DNA of 64,000 nt from Magnetospirillum sp. 15-1 (GCF_900184795.1 NZ_FXXN01000024.1:256366-320365), one strand, 5' to 3'; numbered from the stretch's first letter, positions 8,385 to 15,544 are shown. The notes: generated by a model from the sequence alone, not told the origin. Translations and numbers: made by a program.

Positions 8385-9514
8385 CCACGACCGCGCCCAC
8401 CACCCGGCTTGGACTGGCCGGCCTCGACAACGACATGGTCGCTCGCATCGAGGCCGGCCAGTTGACGCAGGCCGAGGCTGCCAGGGTGCTGGGCATTTCC
8501 AAGCAGGCCGTCGGCAAGGCCCTAAAAAGCCGCCGAGAACAGGGGGGCGCTACTGCCCCCGCTGCCGCACCGGCCAAGGCGGCTCCAGGCCCGGCGGATC
8601 GCCTTTCAGAGGCCCAAGCGCAGTCTGGGGCCACCGCACCCGCCATCGACGCCTCGGAAGAGGAGCGGCTTGCCAGGCTGGCCGGCGGGGCATGGTGGGC
8701 GGCAACTGATGTGTTCGTCCGTGGCCTGACCGAGGCCCAGACCCGTCTCGCTCAGGGGCGCGGCAAGTTGGGCGCCACCGAGATCAACGGATGTGTCCGT
8801 GCCGCCCGCGAATGCGTCGATGGGCTTCGGGGGCTTGGCCTGCTTCCCCCGGTCGGCGGCCACAATGACAACGACAAGCCCGCCGAGCTGAAGGTTACGG
8901 TTCTCGCCCCGTCCGAGGAGGCCGAGATCCGCGCCGAGATCGCCGAGCGGGCCGGCGAGGAGTTGGACGACGAACGCGATACCACCGCTGAATCGACACC
9001 GCCTCCGGTCCCTCGCCAGCCTATCGCCCTGATCGACCGCCTCCCTGACCAAGGGGATTTTGAGGTGTGGATTGCCGGCGAGGTTGGCCGCCGTGGTGCG
9101 GCATGGCTGCGCCAGGTCGTGGCCGCCCTCGGCGGGCAGATCGCCCACGGCAAGGATCAGCTCAAAATGGAGCTGCTGCGCGTCACCGGAGGCGATCCCG
9201 AGCGTCTCCAGTGCCTCGTGAAGGGCGGGAAGGACAAGACCATCCTGCACTACAACGACAGCATCACCGTCACCGGCATTCCGCCGGAAGCCTATGAGTA
9301 TGTGGTCAACGGCAAGCCGGCCCTGGACTGGGTGGTCGAACGCCAGTGCGTCAAGACCGACAAGGACAGCGGCATCGAAAACGACGCCAACGACTGGGCG
9401 GTCGAGACCATGGGCAATCCGCGCTACCCGCTGGAGCTGTTCCTGCGCGTCATCACCGTCAGCCTGGAGACCATGAAGATCGTCAAGGCGCTGCCGCCGC
9501 TCGACATCGACTGA
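8381..9514 (+). CDS. Chimeric protein: N-terminal HTH domain joined to a type ISP restriction-enzyme C-terminus
   Basis: A 377-aa protein with two unlike halves. Residues about 25-55 form a helix-turn-helix (QLTQAEAARVLGISKQAVGK). Residues about 90-275 are an unrecognised helical region with an acidic linker. From about residue 283 (KDKTILHYND) to the end, the sequence matches my knowledge of the extreme C-terminus of type ISP restriction-modification enzymes (GIPPEAYEYVVNG, VKTDKDSGIENDANDW, ETMKIVKALP). The rest of such an enzyme, normally well over 1000 residues with nuclease, helicase and methylase domains, is absent. The simplest reading is a deletion fusing an element regulator to a defence-gene remnant. 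Confidence 0.65.
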   Translation: MTTTAPTTRLGLAGLDNDMVARIEAGQLTQAEAARVLGISKQAVGKALKSRREQGGATAPAAAPAKAAPGPADRLSEAQAQSGATAPAIDASEEERLARLAGGAWWAATDVFVRGLTEAQTRLAQGRGKLGATEINGCVRAARECVDGLRGLGLLPPVGGHNDNDKPAELKVTVLAPSEEAEIRAEIAERAGEELDDERDTTAESTPPPVPRQPIALIDRLPDQGDFEVWIAGEVGRRGAAWLRQVVAALGGQIAHGKDQLKMELLRVTGGDPERLQCLVKGGKDKTILHYNDSITVTGIPPEAYEYVVNGKPALDWVVERQCVKTDKDSGIENDANDWAVETMGNPRYPLELFLRVITVSLETMKIVKALPPLDID

Positions 9515-9591
9515 TCGGCCACCGGCCATTCGCTGGACGCGGATCATCTCCGTGAATTACGCGGATGCGTTCGGGTGGGGGGCACCTGTTA

Positions 9592-9623
9592 TCACAGTAT
9601 TCAACGTCGATTGAATGCTGTGA
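9592..9623. promoter_or_regulatory. Spaced dyad upstream of the serine recombinase gene
   Basis: TCACAGTATTCAA (9592-9604) and TTGAATGCTGTGA (9611-9623) are 13-bp arms matching at 12 positions across a 6-bp spacer. The dyad ends 19 bp before the recombinase ATG. It could be an operator for autorepression, a recombinase accessory site or a hairpin terminating the upstream gene set; there is no T-run after it. Confidence 0.5.
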
Positions 9624-9642
9624 TGACGAAAGGAACCCCGCC

Positions 9643-10302
9643 ATGTCCACCGGAAAGCTGATCGCCTATTACCGTGTCTCGACCGAGCGGCAGGGGAAAT
9701 CCGGCCTTGGTCTTGAGGCGCAGCGGCATGCCGTCCATCTATTCTTGGCTGCCGGCGACTGGGAGCTTTCGGCTGAATACGTCGAGATCGAGAGCGGCAA
9801 GAAGAACGACAGGCCGCAGCTCGCCCAGGCTCTCAAGGCGGCCAAGAAGATCGGGGCCACGCTGGTGATCGCCCGCCTGGATCGCCTGGCCCGGAACCTC
9901 AGCTTCATCGCCAATCTGATGGAGAGCGGCGTTCCCTTCGTCGCTGCCGACATGCCGACCGCCGACAAGTTCATGCTGCACGTCTACGCAGCCATGGCCG
10001 AGGAGGAAGGCCGCCGCATCAGCTCTCGCACCAAGGCCGCCCTGGCCGCCGCCAAGGCGCGTGGCACGATGCTCGGCGGCCAGCGCACGGCAGATCAGTA
10101 TGCTCGTGCCGCCGCCGTGCGCATCGCTGCTGCCGATCAGCACGCAGCCAACGTGAAGCCCATCATCGGCAGCATCCAGGCTTCCGGCATCACCGGCTAC
10201 GGCGCCATCGCCGGCATCTTGAACAATCGCGGTATCAGGACTGCACGCGGTGGCCAGTGGCACGCCGAGTCCGTGCGTCGTGTCGTCATGCGACCGGAAT
10301 AG
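9643..10302 (+). CDS. Serine recombinase (resolvase/invertase family), probable integrase of the element
   Basis: A 219-aa serine recombinase. The catalytic N-terminal domain contains the nucleophile Ser13 in YYRVSTERQ and the arginine motif ARLDRLARN; EEEGRRISSRTKAAL marks the long helix leading to the DNA-binding part. The C-terminal 50 residues (YGAIAGILNNRGIRTARGG) form the short helical DNA-binding region found in many mid-sized serine recombinases; it lacks the large zinc-ribbon domain of phage-type large serine integrases. AAAGGA sits 9-14 bp before the ATG. It is the only recombinase in the element, so it is the likely enzyme acting on the radC att site. Confidence 0.92.
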   Translation: MSTGKLIAYYRVSTERQGKSGLGLEAQRHAVHLFLAAGDWELSAEYVEIESGKKNDRPQLAQALKAAKKIGATLVIARLDRLARNLSFIANLMESGVPFVAADMPTADKFMLHVYAAMAEEEGRRISSRTKAALAAAKARGTMLGGQRTADQYARAAAVRIAAADQHAANVKPIIGSIQASGITGYGAIAGILNNRGIRTARGGQWHAESVRRVVMRPE

Positions 10303-10529
10303 GTCAGGCAAGGACGATAACGTGCATCGACACGACATTGGTGTTGATTGGTTGACTGGTTGACTTCGTCCCTGGCCGTGTCGCCGTCCGACATCGACAC
10401 CCGTCGGCCTGGCTGTCGCCGGCTGGGCGGCAGAGCGCCTGTCCGTCGAGAGGATCACGGGAAAAAAAACAGGGGCCGGGCGGGTCCTTTAGGGTGGTCG
10501 TCTCATTGCCCGGCTGGCAAGAAAAAGGG

Positions 10530-11012
10530 TCAACCTGCCGGCGTGATGGCCAAGAACTCCTTGATCACGTCCCAGCGGTCGCGGTGGCTCTCCAGATCGA
10601 CCAGACGCCGCTTCACGATCTTCCCCCACTTGTTGTCCGGGTCGCGGACATCGAGGATGTAGCTCATGGGGAAGACGTAGAACGACGGCGGGCGGACACC
10701 ACTGTCTCCCTTCCTCGGGCCATGGTAGTAGCCCCGGTTAAGGGCGACGAACACCACGAAATCCGCATCGTAATTCTTGATGATCAGTCCGTCGAAGTTG
10801 GTGACGAACCGGCTCTTCACCTGGATACGCGCAGACCTGTTCGTCTCCGGGTTCGTGGCCGTGATGTCGTAGCCGGGAAAGTTGGTGTACGCCTTGTAGG
10901 AGGGAATGCCCTCGATCAGCAGATTGCCGAGCACCAGGAACTCTGCGCCAGCCGCCTCCAGCGACGTGTCGAGGCGCTTGCTGGATGCACCATCATCACC
11001 GGCTTCAGACAT
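10530..11012 (-). CDS. PD-(D/E)XK-like nuclease-fold protein on the element
   Basis: A 160-aa protein. Glu19, Asp49 in GYDITATN and Gln64-Val-Lys66 in ARIQVKSR reproduce the spaced acid / D / QxK pattern of PD-(D/E)XK nucleases and DUF4365-like proteins. ATG 11012 is preferred over an upstream TTG because GGGGGAAGGA directly precedes it. It stands alone on the minus strand, with no methylase or helicase partner. It could be a lone restriction-type nuclease, a DNA-repair nuclease or a component of the element's mobility. The assignment rests on motif reading only. Confidence 0.55.
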   Translation of the reverse strand: MSEAGDDGASSKRLDTSLEAAGAEFLVLGNLLIEGIPSYKAYTNFPGYDITATNPETNRSARIQVKSRFVTNFDGLIIKNYDADFVVFVALNRGYYHGPRKGDSGVRPPSFYVFPMSYILDVRDPDNKWGKIVKRRLVDLESHRDRWDVIKEFLAITPAG

Positions 11013-11085
11013 TCCTTCCCCCAAGACGGTTCCCGCACCACGGAGATACTACTTCGTCAATTTGATCATCACCAAGTCGTAGCTC

Positions 11086-11448
11086 CTACTGCGCGACCTG
11101 CATGATGAACCCGTTCCCCCACACCACCGAGGCGACGTTCGGCAGATCCCCCGTGGCCAGCACCGAGCACCCGAAGATGTAGCCGATCTTCTGGCCGCCC
11201 ATCTCCACGCCGATCTTGCCCTCGTACCTCCGCTGACGATCCGACTTCGTCGTTCGTACCAGCGGCTTCTCGTCCTTGAAGAACCAGACCGACGACCCCA
11301 CCACCTCGGCCCGCCGCGGCAGCCGCTCCATCGCATGAACCAGGCACATCTTGCCCTCGCGCTCGTGGATCTCGTCCATGGCATCGGCCCGCGCCGCGCC
11401 CGTCCACATCACCAGCAACACCAGGCTCCCCAAAAGCACCTTCCGCAT
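11086..11448 (-). CDS. Small exported protein of unknown function on the element
   Basis: A 120-aa protein with a clear signal peptide (KVLLGSLVLLVMWTGAARADA) and a mature part of about 98 residues with two Cys residues that could form one disulfide. No family recognised. ATG 11448 is chosen over a GTG three bases upstream. It is divergent from the element radC, 115 bp away, and follows the same direction as the nuclease-like gene. It should be periplasmic. Its relation to the element's mobility is unclear; it may be passenger cargo. Confidence 0.6.
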   Translation of the reverse strand: MRKVLLGSLVLLVMWTGAARADAMDEIHEREGKMCLVHAMERLPRRAEVVGSSVWFFKDEKPLVRTTKSDRQRRYEGKIGVEMGGQKIGYIFGCSVLATGDLPNVASVVWGNGFIMQVAQ

Positions 11449-11563
11449 CACAAACTCCCGATATGGTTGATCGGTGCGAGACTATCGCCCATCCCACCAC
11501 CTTGTACACCACCGAAAATATGGATATTCGTTGGGTCGGGTTACCGTTACGGAGACGAAGGGA

Positions 11564-12274
11564 ATGGCGAAGCTCGTCGAGGGAGACGACCCCACATCAC
11601 CGGCAGGGACGAGCCATAAGGGGCATCGGGAGCGACTGCGCAGCCGGTTCATTGAAGCCCCCGAGGCGCTCCCTGATTACGAGCTGCTCGAACTACTGCT
11701 GGCCGCCGCCATTCCGCAAAAGGACACCAAGCCCCTGGCCAAGGCCCTGATCAAACGCTTCGGCAGCTTCGCCGACGTGATCACCGCCGATGTCGAGGAT
11801 CTGAAAACCGTGGACGGCATCAAGGACGCGGCTGCTGCCACGCTGAAGGTGGTGCGCGAGGCCGCCATACGCCTGGCCCGTGCTCCGGTGCTCAACACCC
11901 ATGTGATTTCCAGCTGGGACGTGCTGCTGGATTACTGCCGCACCGCCATGAGCACCCTTCCGACGGAGCAGTTCCGCCTGCTGTTCCTCGACCGCAAAAA
12001 CACCCTGATCGCCGATGAGGTGCAGCAGACTGGTACCGTCGATCACACGCCACTCTATCCCCGCGAGGTGGTCAAACGCGCACTGGCACTTCACGCTTCG
12101 GCGGTGATACTGGTTCATAATCACCCGAGCGGTGACCCCAAGCCGTCCAGAGCTGACATCGACATGACCAGGCAGGTAAAGGACGCCTTGGCCGGCGTCG
12201 GTATCGCCGTCCACGACCACATCATCGTCGGCCGCAAGGGGCACATGAGCTTCAAGAGCGCGGGGCTGCTTTAG
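11564..12274 (+). CDS. radC: Complete RadC carried by the element (replaces the disrupted host copy)
   Basis: A 236-aa full-length RadC/JAMM protein. Its N-terminal domain is nearly identical to the broken host copy (for example ELLELLLAAAIPQKDT), and it has an intact metal motif, HNHPSGDPKPSRAD. AAGGG lies just before ATG 11564; the frame is open further upstream but without a better start. Protein identity to the host RadC is about 90 percent by eye, while DNA differs at many third positions, so it is an ortholog acquired with the element rather than a recent local duplicate. RadC's biochemical role is unsettled; the family is linked to DNA repair and is common on mobile elements. Confidence 0.92.
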   Translation: MAKLVEGDDPTSPAGTSHKGHRERLRSRFIEAPEALPDYELLELLLAAAIPQKDTKPLAKALIKRFGSFADVITADVEDLKTVDGIKDAAAATLKVVREAAIRLARAPVLNTHVISSWDVLLDYCRTAMSTLPTEQFRLLFLDRKNTLIADEVQQTGTVDHTPLYPREVVKRALALHASAVILVHNHPSGDPKPSRADIDMTRQVKDALAGVGIAVHDHIIVGRKGHMSFKSAGLL

Positions 12275-12300
12275 CTGCTAACTTATTGATTTTGCTCAAC

Positions 12301-12328
12301 TTGACTTTGGTTCTGCCAACTCTACAAT
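12301..12328 (+). promoter_or_regulatory. Promoter for the HUH-like gene
   Basis: TTGACT (12301-12306) and TACAAT (12323-12328) are separated by 16 bp, each matching 5 of 6 consensus bases. They lie in an AT-rich intergenic segment between the element radC and the gene starting at 12395. Nothing else in the 120-bp gap stands out except a short repeated GGCGT near 12356-12376. Confidence 0.55.
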
Positions 12329-12394
12329 AAGACGCAACAGCTTCATGCTGTATCGGCGTCCTGATACGCCAAGGCGTAAATAGAGGACGACCAC

Positions 12395-13573
12395 ATGATA
12401 CCGGCCCCCACGATCCGCACTTCCGACCCAAGCAATACCACCAGCTTGCATTCTACGGACAGCCAGGACGATGAAATCAGCGATTTCGTCAATCCCTTCA
12501 AACTGCTACGCCACAAGCTGCCTAAGCGATCAGTCTTAGAAGGGGAAGAAGCCTTTCTCCAATCCCCTCTCCACGACGACATCTCCAAGATGGCGAGAAC
12601 CCTTTCCCTGATCCCGGCCAGGACCCGCTTCTCGAACCACGACGACCACCAGCAGCTTTCCCTATGCGGGGCCGCCGCCCTGCTCGACGATCCAGACCTG
12701 ACCGGCATGGCGTTGCTGACCATCAATCTCGTCGAGGGCGAGACACCCGCCTCGGCCATGTCAGCAATCCGCAAGTGTATCACCAGGAGCAACGGCGGCC
12801 AGGGCGCCCGCTATTTCGGCGTGTCCGTCCACTACGCCAGAGAGAAGGCCCGGCGCGGCAGCTCTCCCACCTTCCGTCTCCAGCCCCACATCCATCTGAT
12901 CGTTCTCGACTGCCCGAAGGACTCCCAGACCTACGACGCCCTCCATTCCTATTGCCGCCGGCGGGGGAAGGTGAAGGAGGCCAGGAGCGGCAACATCAAG
13001 CCCCTCGATCATGATCTGTGGTGGACAGTCGGCTACCTCCAGAGGAACCTCTCAGAGAGCGAAGCCGCAGGTCAGCAGCATGTGGATGAAGTCGTCATCT
13101 CCAAGCCCATCCGGGAGATCGCCGACGCCATCGGACAGGGCGAGTTCGACATGGCCGAGAAGATCAAGGCGCTCCAGATTCGCCTGGCTGAGGCTGATAC
13201 ACAGCCCGACATTCCCGATACGGTTCTGGCCGAGTTCGAGAAGGACGCCCCGATGATGGTCAGCGTCGTCGGTAAGCTCACTGCCGATGGTCTGGATCGG
13301 GTCGAAGCCGTTCGCCGTGTCGTCGGGGCCTGGACCGTCATTCGTGGGTTCAGCCAGTGGGAGCGTGAGGCCCTTCATCTCGACGAGTCGCCGGACGCCT
13401 TGCGGAAGGTTGTTCGTCTGCTTGCGGGGGCCAGCCTGGAGCGCATCCGTACCCTCAAGAAACTGGAGGAGCACCGTCATGTCGAACCCAGCAATGTGGT
13501 GGATCTGGGCTTCGAGCGCGATATGGTCAGGATTGGCGAATGGGCCGCGAAAAGCCGGCGTGTAGATACGTAG
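12395..13573 (+). CDS. Element-borne protein with an HUH-like motif (possible Rep/nickase)
   Basis: A 392-aa protein. The central region reads YFGVSVHYAREKARRG followed by PHIHLIVLD, which fits the HUH metal-binding motif of rolling-circle Rep proteins and relaxases (His165, His167). ALLTINLV at 106-113 could be Rep motif 1, and Tyr214 in GYLQRNL could be the nucleophile. The tyrosine motif is not canonical, so catalysis is uncertain. The C-terminal 150 residues are helical. Its stop codon (13571-13573) lies inside the right inverted repeat, so the gene's end and the element's end have evolved together. If real, this would be a replication or transfer function. Confidence 0.5.
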   Translation: MIPAPTIRTSDPSNTTSLHSTDSQDDEISDFVNPFKLLRHKLPKRSVLEGEEAFLQSPLHDDISKMARTLSLIPARTRFSNHDDHQQLSLCGAAALLDDPDLTGMALLTINLVEGETPASAMSAIRKCITRSNGGQGARYFGVSVHYAREKARRGSSPTFRLQPHIHLIVLDCPKDSQTYDALHSYCRRRGKVKEARSGNIKPLDHDLWWTVGYLQRNLSESEAAGQQHVDEVVISKPIREIADAIGQGEFDMAEKIKALQIRLAEADTQPDIPDTVLAEFEKDAPMMVSVVGKLTADGLDRVEAVRRVVGAWTVIRGFSQWEREALHLDESPDALRKVVRLLAGASLERIRTLKKLEEHRHVEPSNVVDLGFERDMVRIGEWAAKSRRVDT

Positions 13574-13584
13574 AGATCATCATG
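13558..13584 (-). repeat. Right attachment site: right inverted repeat and direct-repeat core
   Basis: This 27-bp sequence is the reverse complement of 6581-6607 with two mismatches (13572-13573). Its last nine bases are the core ATCATCATG shared with the left end, after which radC resumes in frame with GTG CAC AAC CAC. It also contains the last five codons and the stop of the preceding gene. This is the expected attR. Confidence 0.88.
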
Positions 13585-13746
13585 GTGCACAACCACCCCA
13601 GCGGCGACCCAAAACCATCCAAGGCCGACATCGACATGACCCGCGCGGTCAAGGAGGCCCTGGGGGCCGTGGGCATCAGCGTGCACGACCACGTGGTGGT
13701 CGGCCGCAAGGGCCACGCCAGTTTCAAGGCCATGGGGCTGCTGTAG
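13585..13746 (+). pseudogene. radC: radC, 3' part, separated from its 5' part by the element
   Basis: The C-terminal 53 codons of the chromosomal radC, starting at the metal-binding VHNHPSGDPKPSKAD and ending GHASFKAMGLL, as in complete RadC proteins. An in-frame ATG at 13540 inside the element could allow translation of a 68-aa peptide that includes the motif, but it would lack the rest of the fold. Together with 6033-6584 it gives an uninterrupted RadC. There is no decay in this fragment, in keeping with a recent or reversible insertion. Confidence 0.92.
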
Positions 13747-13750
13747 TCCC

Positions 13751-14170
13751 TCAGGCCGAACGCAGCCTGTACCAGAAACCATAGGCCCAGCAGGCGGCGC
13801 AGAAGCCGGTGGCAAGATCGATGAAGGCGAAAATCAGGATGGCGGTGGCCGGAACGGCGCCGAACTCCGCCCCCATCAGCCAGGACACCACCATGACGCT
13901 GCCGGCGATGGCGGCGATCTTGTCGGCGAACATCTTGGCGCCGGCATTGACGTTGTGGGTCCAGCCCAGGCGAGCGGTGATCGCCGCGAACAGCCGGTAG
14001 GACAGGCATTTGTGCGGCGAGACGAAGCCGCGCAGCATCCCGCCGAGAGCCAGCAGGACCGCCACCCACTGATACGGCGTGAACAGGTAGAGAGCGGCGA
14101 TGGCGAAGCTCATGGTCGCCTGGAAGCGATAGGCGTTGGAGCAGACCGGCGCGATATCGAAGCGGAGCAT
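13751..14170 (-). CDS. DUF4395-type integral membrane protein
   Basis: A 139-aa protein with about four membrane helices and the DUF4395 pattern: an N-terminal RFDIAPVCSNAYRFQA segment, a cytoplasmic SPHKCLSYRLFAAI segment, and AGAKMFADKIAA. The function of this family is unknown. Two conserved-looking Cys residues precede the first helix and the central loop. It is transcribed leftward from a region containing a striking AT-rich palindrome (14192-14215), so it may be tightly regulated. Its end lies 5 bp from the end of the radC remnant, on the opposite strand. Confidence 0.8.
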   Translation of the reverse strand: MLRFDIAPVCSNAYRFQATMSFAIAALYLFTPYQWVAVLLALGGMLRGFVSPHKCLSYRLFAAITARLGWTHNVNAGAKMFADKIAAIAGSVMVVSWLMGAEFGAVPATAILIFAFIDLATGFCAACWAYGFWYRLRSA

Positions 14171-14191
14171 GACGGGGCCTCAGTTAATTTC

Positions 14192-14215
14192 GATAACACT
14201 AATATTAGCGTTATC
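14192..14215. promoter_or_regulatory. 24-bp AT-rich palindrome in the DUF4395 promoter region
   Basis: The sequence GATAACACTAATATTAGCGT plus TATC is a dyad matching at 11 of 12 paired positions, centred on AATATT. It is 22 bp upstream of the DUF4395 start codon, in one of the few AT-rich spots in this part of the window. Size and symmetry suit an operator for a dimeric repressor such as an ArsR or MarR protein; the regulator is not identifiable here. Confidence 0.55.
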
Positions 14216-14218
14216 TAA

Positions 14219-14818
14219 TTATGTGTCAAGCCTCCCCCCGAACGCCCTCACTCGCCGCAATGCCTCCTCCTCCGGGACGCCTTCGGGAATACGGCCCATT
14301 TCTGCGAAGGCCTTGCGCGTGCACTTTCGTGTTCCCCACCGAAGCGGCAGATGCGGCGGCCTGAGCGGCGAGACCAGCGCCTCGGCCCAGCGCTCGAACA
14401 GCCGCAGGCAGGCGCCGTAGGCCAGCGTCTCCAGCCCCTGCAGATCACAATCGCTTGGGACGGCAAAGCGTTCCACGTCGCAGATGATCCCGGAATCCAC
14501 CTTGGCCGTCATCTCATGCAAGGTGGCGCCGAACTCGGTCGCGCCGTCATAAAGGGCGAAGGCGGCCGGGACCCAGCCGGGATAGGCCGGCGGTCCGGGA
14601 TGGAAGTTGTAGGCGCCGTATCCCAGGCGCTCCAGCACGCCGGTCGGCACGATCTCGGGAAACACGAAGGCCACCAGCCGGGCGGTCCGCAGATCCGCCG
14701 GCAGGTCGCGGGTCGAGCCGGCGGCCACCACCCGCACGCCCTCCCCGGCACGGCGCAAGGCCTCGGCCAGCACCGGACGTTCGGCGTCTCCCGCCAGAAG
14801 AAGGATGGTGTCGAGCAT
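14219..14818 (-). CDS. Formyltransferase-like protein
   Basis: A 199-aa protein resembling the N-terminal catalytic domain of the methionyl-tRNA / GAR / UDP-sugar formyltransferase family. Visible are a Rossmann-type start (MLDTILLLAGD), the signature YNFHPGPPAYPG (usual form NxHPSxLPxxRG), FGATLHEMTAKVDSG and a C-terminal helix. It lacks the C-terminal tRNA-binding domain of Fmt, so it probably formylates a small substrate such as an amino sugar; it is not the housekeeping Fmt. ATG 14818 is the start; trpG diverges on the other side. Confidence 0.7.
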   Translation of the reverse strand: MLDTILLLAGDAERPVLAEALRRAGEGVRVVAAGSTRDLPADLRTARLVAFVFPEIVPTGVLERLGYGAYNFHPGPPAYPGWVPAAFALYDGATEFGATLHEMTAKVDSGIICDVERFAVPSDCDLQGLETLAYGACLRLFERWAEALVSPLRPPHLPLRWGTRKCTRKAFAEMGRIPEGVPEEEALRRVRAFGGRLDT

Positions 14819-14891
14819 GGGCAGCCGATCCTCGGGGTATGGTTTCCATGCTAACCTGCCTGTGGAATCCGTCAAATGGCGCGTGGCGTGC

Positions 14892-14920
14892 TTGACGCGC
14901 TCAAGCCGCCTCTGCATTCT
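14892..14920 (+). promoter_or_regulatory. Candidate promoter for trpGDC
   Basis: TTGACG (14892-14897) lies 17 bp from CATTCT (14915-14920), 34 bp before trpG. The -35 box is good, the -10 weak. I see no leader peptide with tandem Trp codons, so classical attenuation is not evident. Confidence 0.4.
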
Positions 14921-14953
14921 TCCGCCTTCGGAATTCCTGTAGGCGCAACGCCG

Positions 14954-15544
14954 ATGTTTCTCCTGATCGATAATTACGACAGCTTCACCTACAACCTTTG
15001 GCACTACCTGGGCGAACTGGGAGCCGAGGTGGCGGTGAAGCGCAACGACGCCGTCACCGTCGATCAGGTGCTGGCCATGCGGCCCCAGGGCATCGTCATC
15101 TCGCCCGGTCCCTGCGACCCCGACAAGGCGGGCATCTGCCTGGACCTGATCAAGCGCGCCGCCGGGACCATTCCGCTGTTCGGCGTCTGCCTGGGCCACC
15201 AGGCCATCGGTCAGGCTTTCGGCGGCAAGGTGGTCCGCGCCCCCAAGGCCATGCACGGCAAGGTCGACAGCATCACCCACGACGGTTCCGGTGTGTTCAA
15301 GGGGCTGCCCAGCCCGTTCCGCGCCACCCGCTACCACTCGCTGGTGGTGGAGAAGGACAGCTTCCCCGACTGCCTGCACGTCTCGGCGTGGAGCGGCGAC
15401 GGGCTGGTGATGGGGCTGGTCCACAAGGACCTGCCGGTCTGGGGCGTCCAGTTCCATCCCGAAAGCATCGAGACCGAGCACGGCCACGCCATGCTGCGCA
15501 ACTTCATCGACTTCACCAAGACCAAGACCGGACACGCCGCCTGA
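14954..15544 (+). CDS. trpG: Anthranilate synthase component II (glutamine amidotransferase)
   Basis: A 196-aa class I glutamine amidotransferase. It has [13 protein letters not shown] at the N-terminus, the oxyanion and nucleophile region [16 protein letters not shown] with the catalytic Cys, and the His-Glu pair in [13 protein letters not shown]. It supplies ammonia to TrpE for anthranilate formation, or to PabB. TrpE is not in the window. The TGA overlaps the ATG of trpD, and trpD is followed by trpC, so this is the trpGDC arrangement of many proteobacteria. ATG 14954 gives the standard N-terminus. Confidence 0.96.
   Translation: MFLLIDNYDSFTYNLWHYLGELGAEVAVKRNDAVTVDQVLAMRPQGIVISPGPCDPDKAGICLDLIKRAAGTIPLFGVCLGHQAIGQAFGGKVVRAPKAMHGKVDSITHDGSGVFKGLPSPFRATRYHSLVVEKDSFPDCLHVSAWSGDGLVMGLVHKDLPVWGVQFHPESIETEHGHAMLRNFIDFTKTKTGHAA

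Larger units (their letters stand above)
6576..13584. mobile_element. 7.0-kb serine-recombinase element inserted in radC and carrying its own radC
   Basis: The 5' and 3' parts of radC are separated by foreign DNA. The 9-bp sequence ATCATCATG occurs at both junctions (6576-6584 and 13576-13584), exactly 7000 bp apart; removing one copy plus the interior restores the radC frame as SSIIM-VHNHPSG. The ends form 27-bp inverted repeats. Cargo: an overlapping gene set (6887-9514), a serine recombinase (9643-10302), a PD-(D/E)XK-like protein, a small exported protein, a complete radC (11564-12274) and a protein with an HUH-like motif. No transposase, phage structural or conjugation genes are seen. 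The inference is a site-specific integrative element that compensates for the gene it disrupts. Confidence 0.92.

Noticed and set aside
11564-12274. The second radC as a recent tandem duplication of the host gene
   Set aside because: Third-position differences are frequent, flanks are unrelated, and it sits inside repeats of an element, so acquisition with the element explains it better.
6576-13584. Interpretation as a prophage
   Set aside because: No capsid, tail, terminase-large or lysis genes; 7.0 kb with a small serine recombinase is too little for a phage.
6576-13584. Interpretation as an insertion sequence or DDE transposon
   Set aside because: No DDE or similar transposase was seen; the shared core and the serine recombinase fit site-specific integration better than random transposition.
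14819-14953. Trp attenuator in front of trpG
   Set aside because: No short frame with tandem Trp codons and no competing stem-loops were found.
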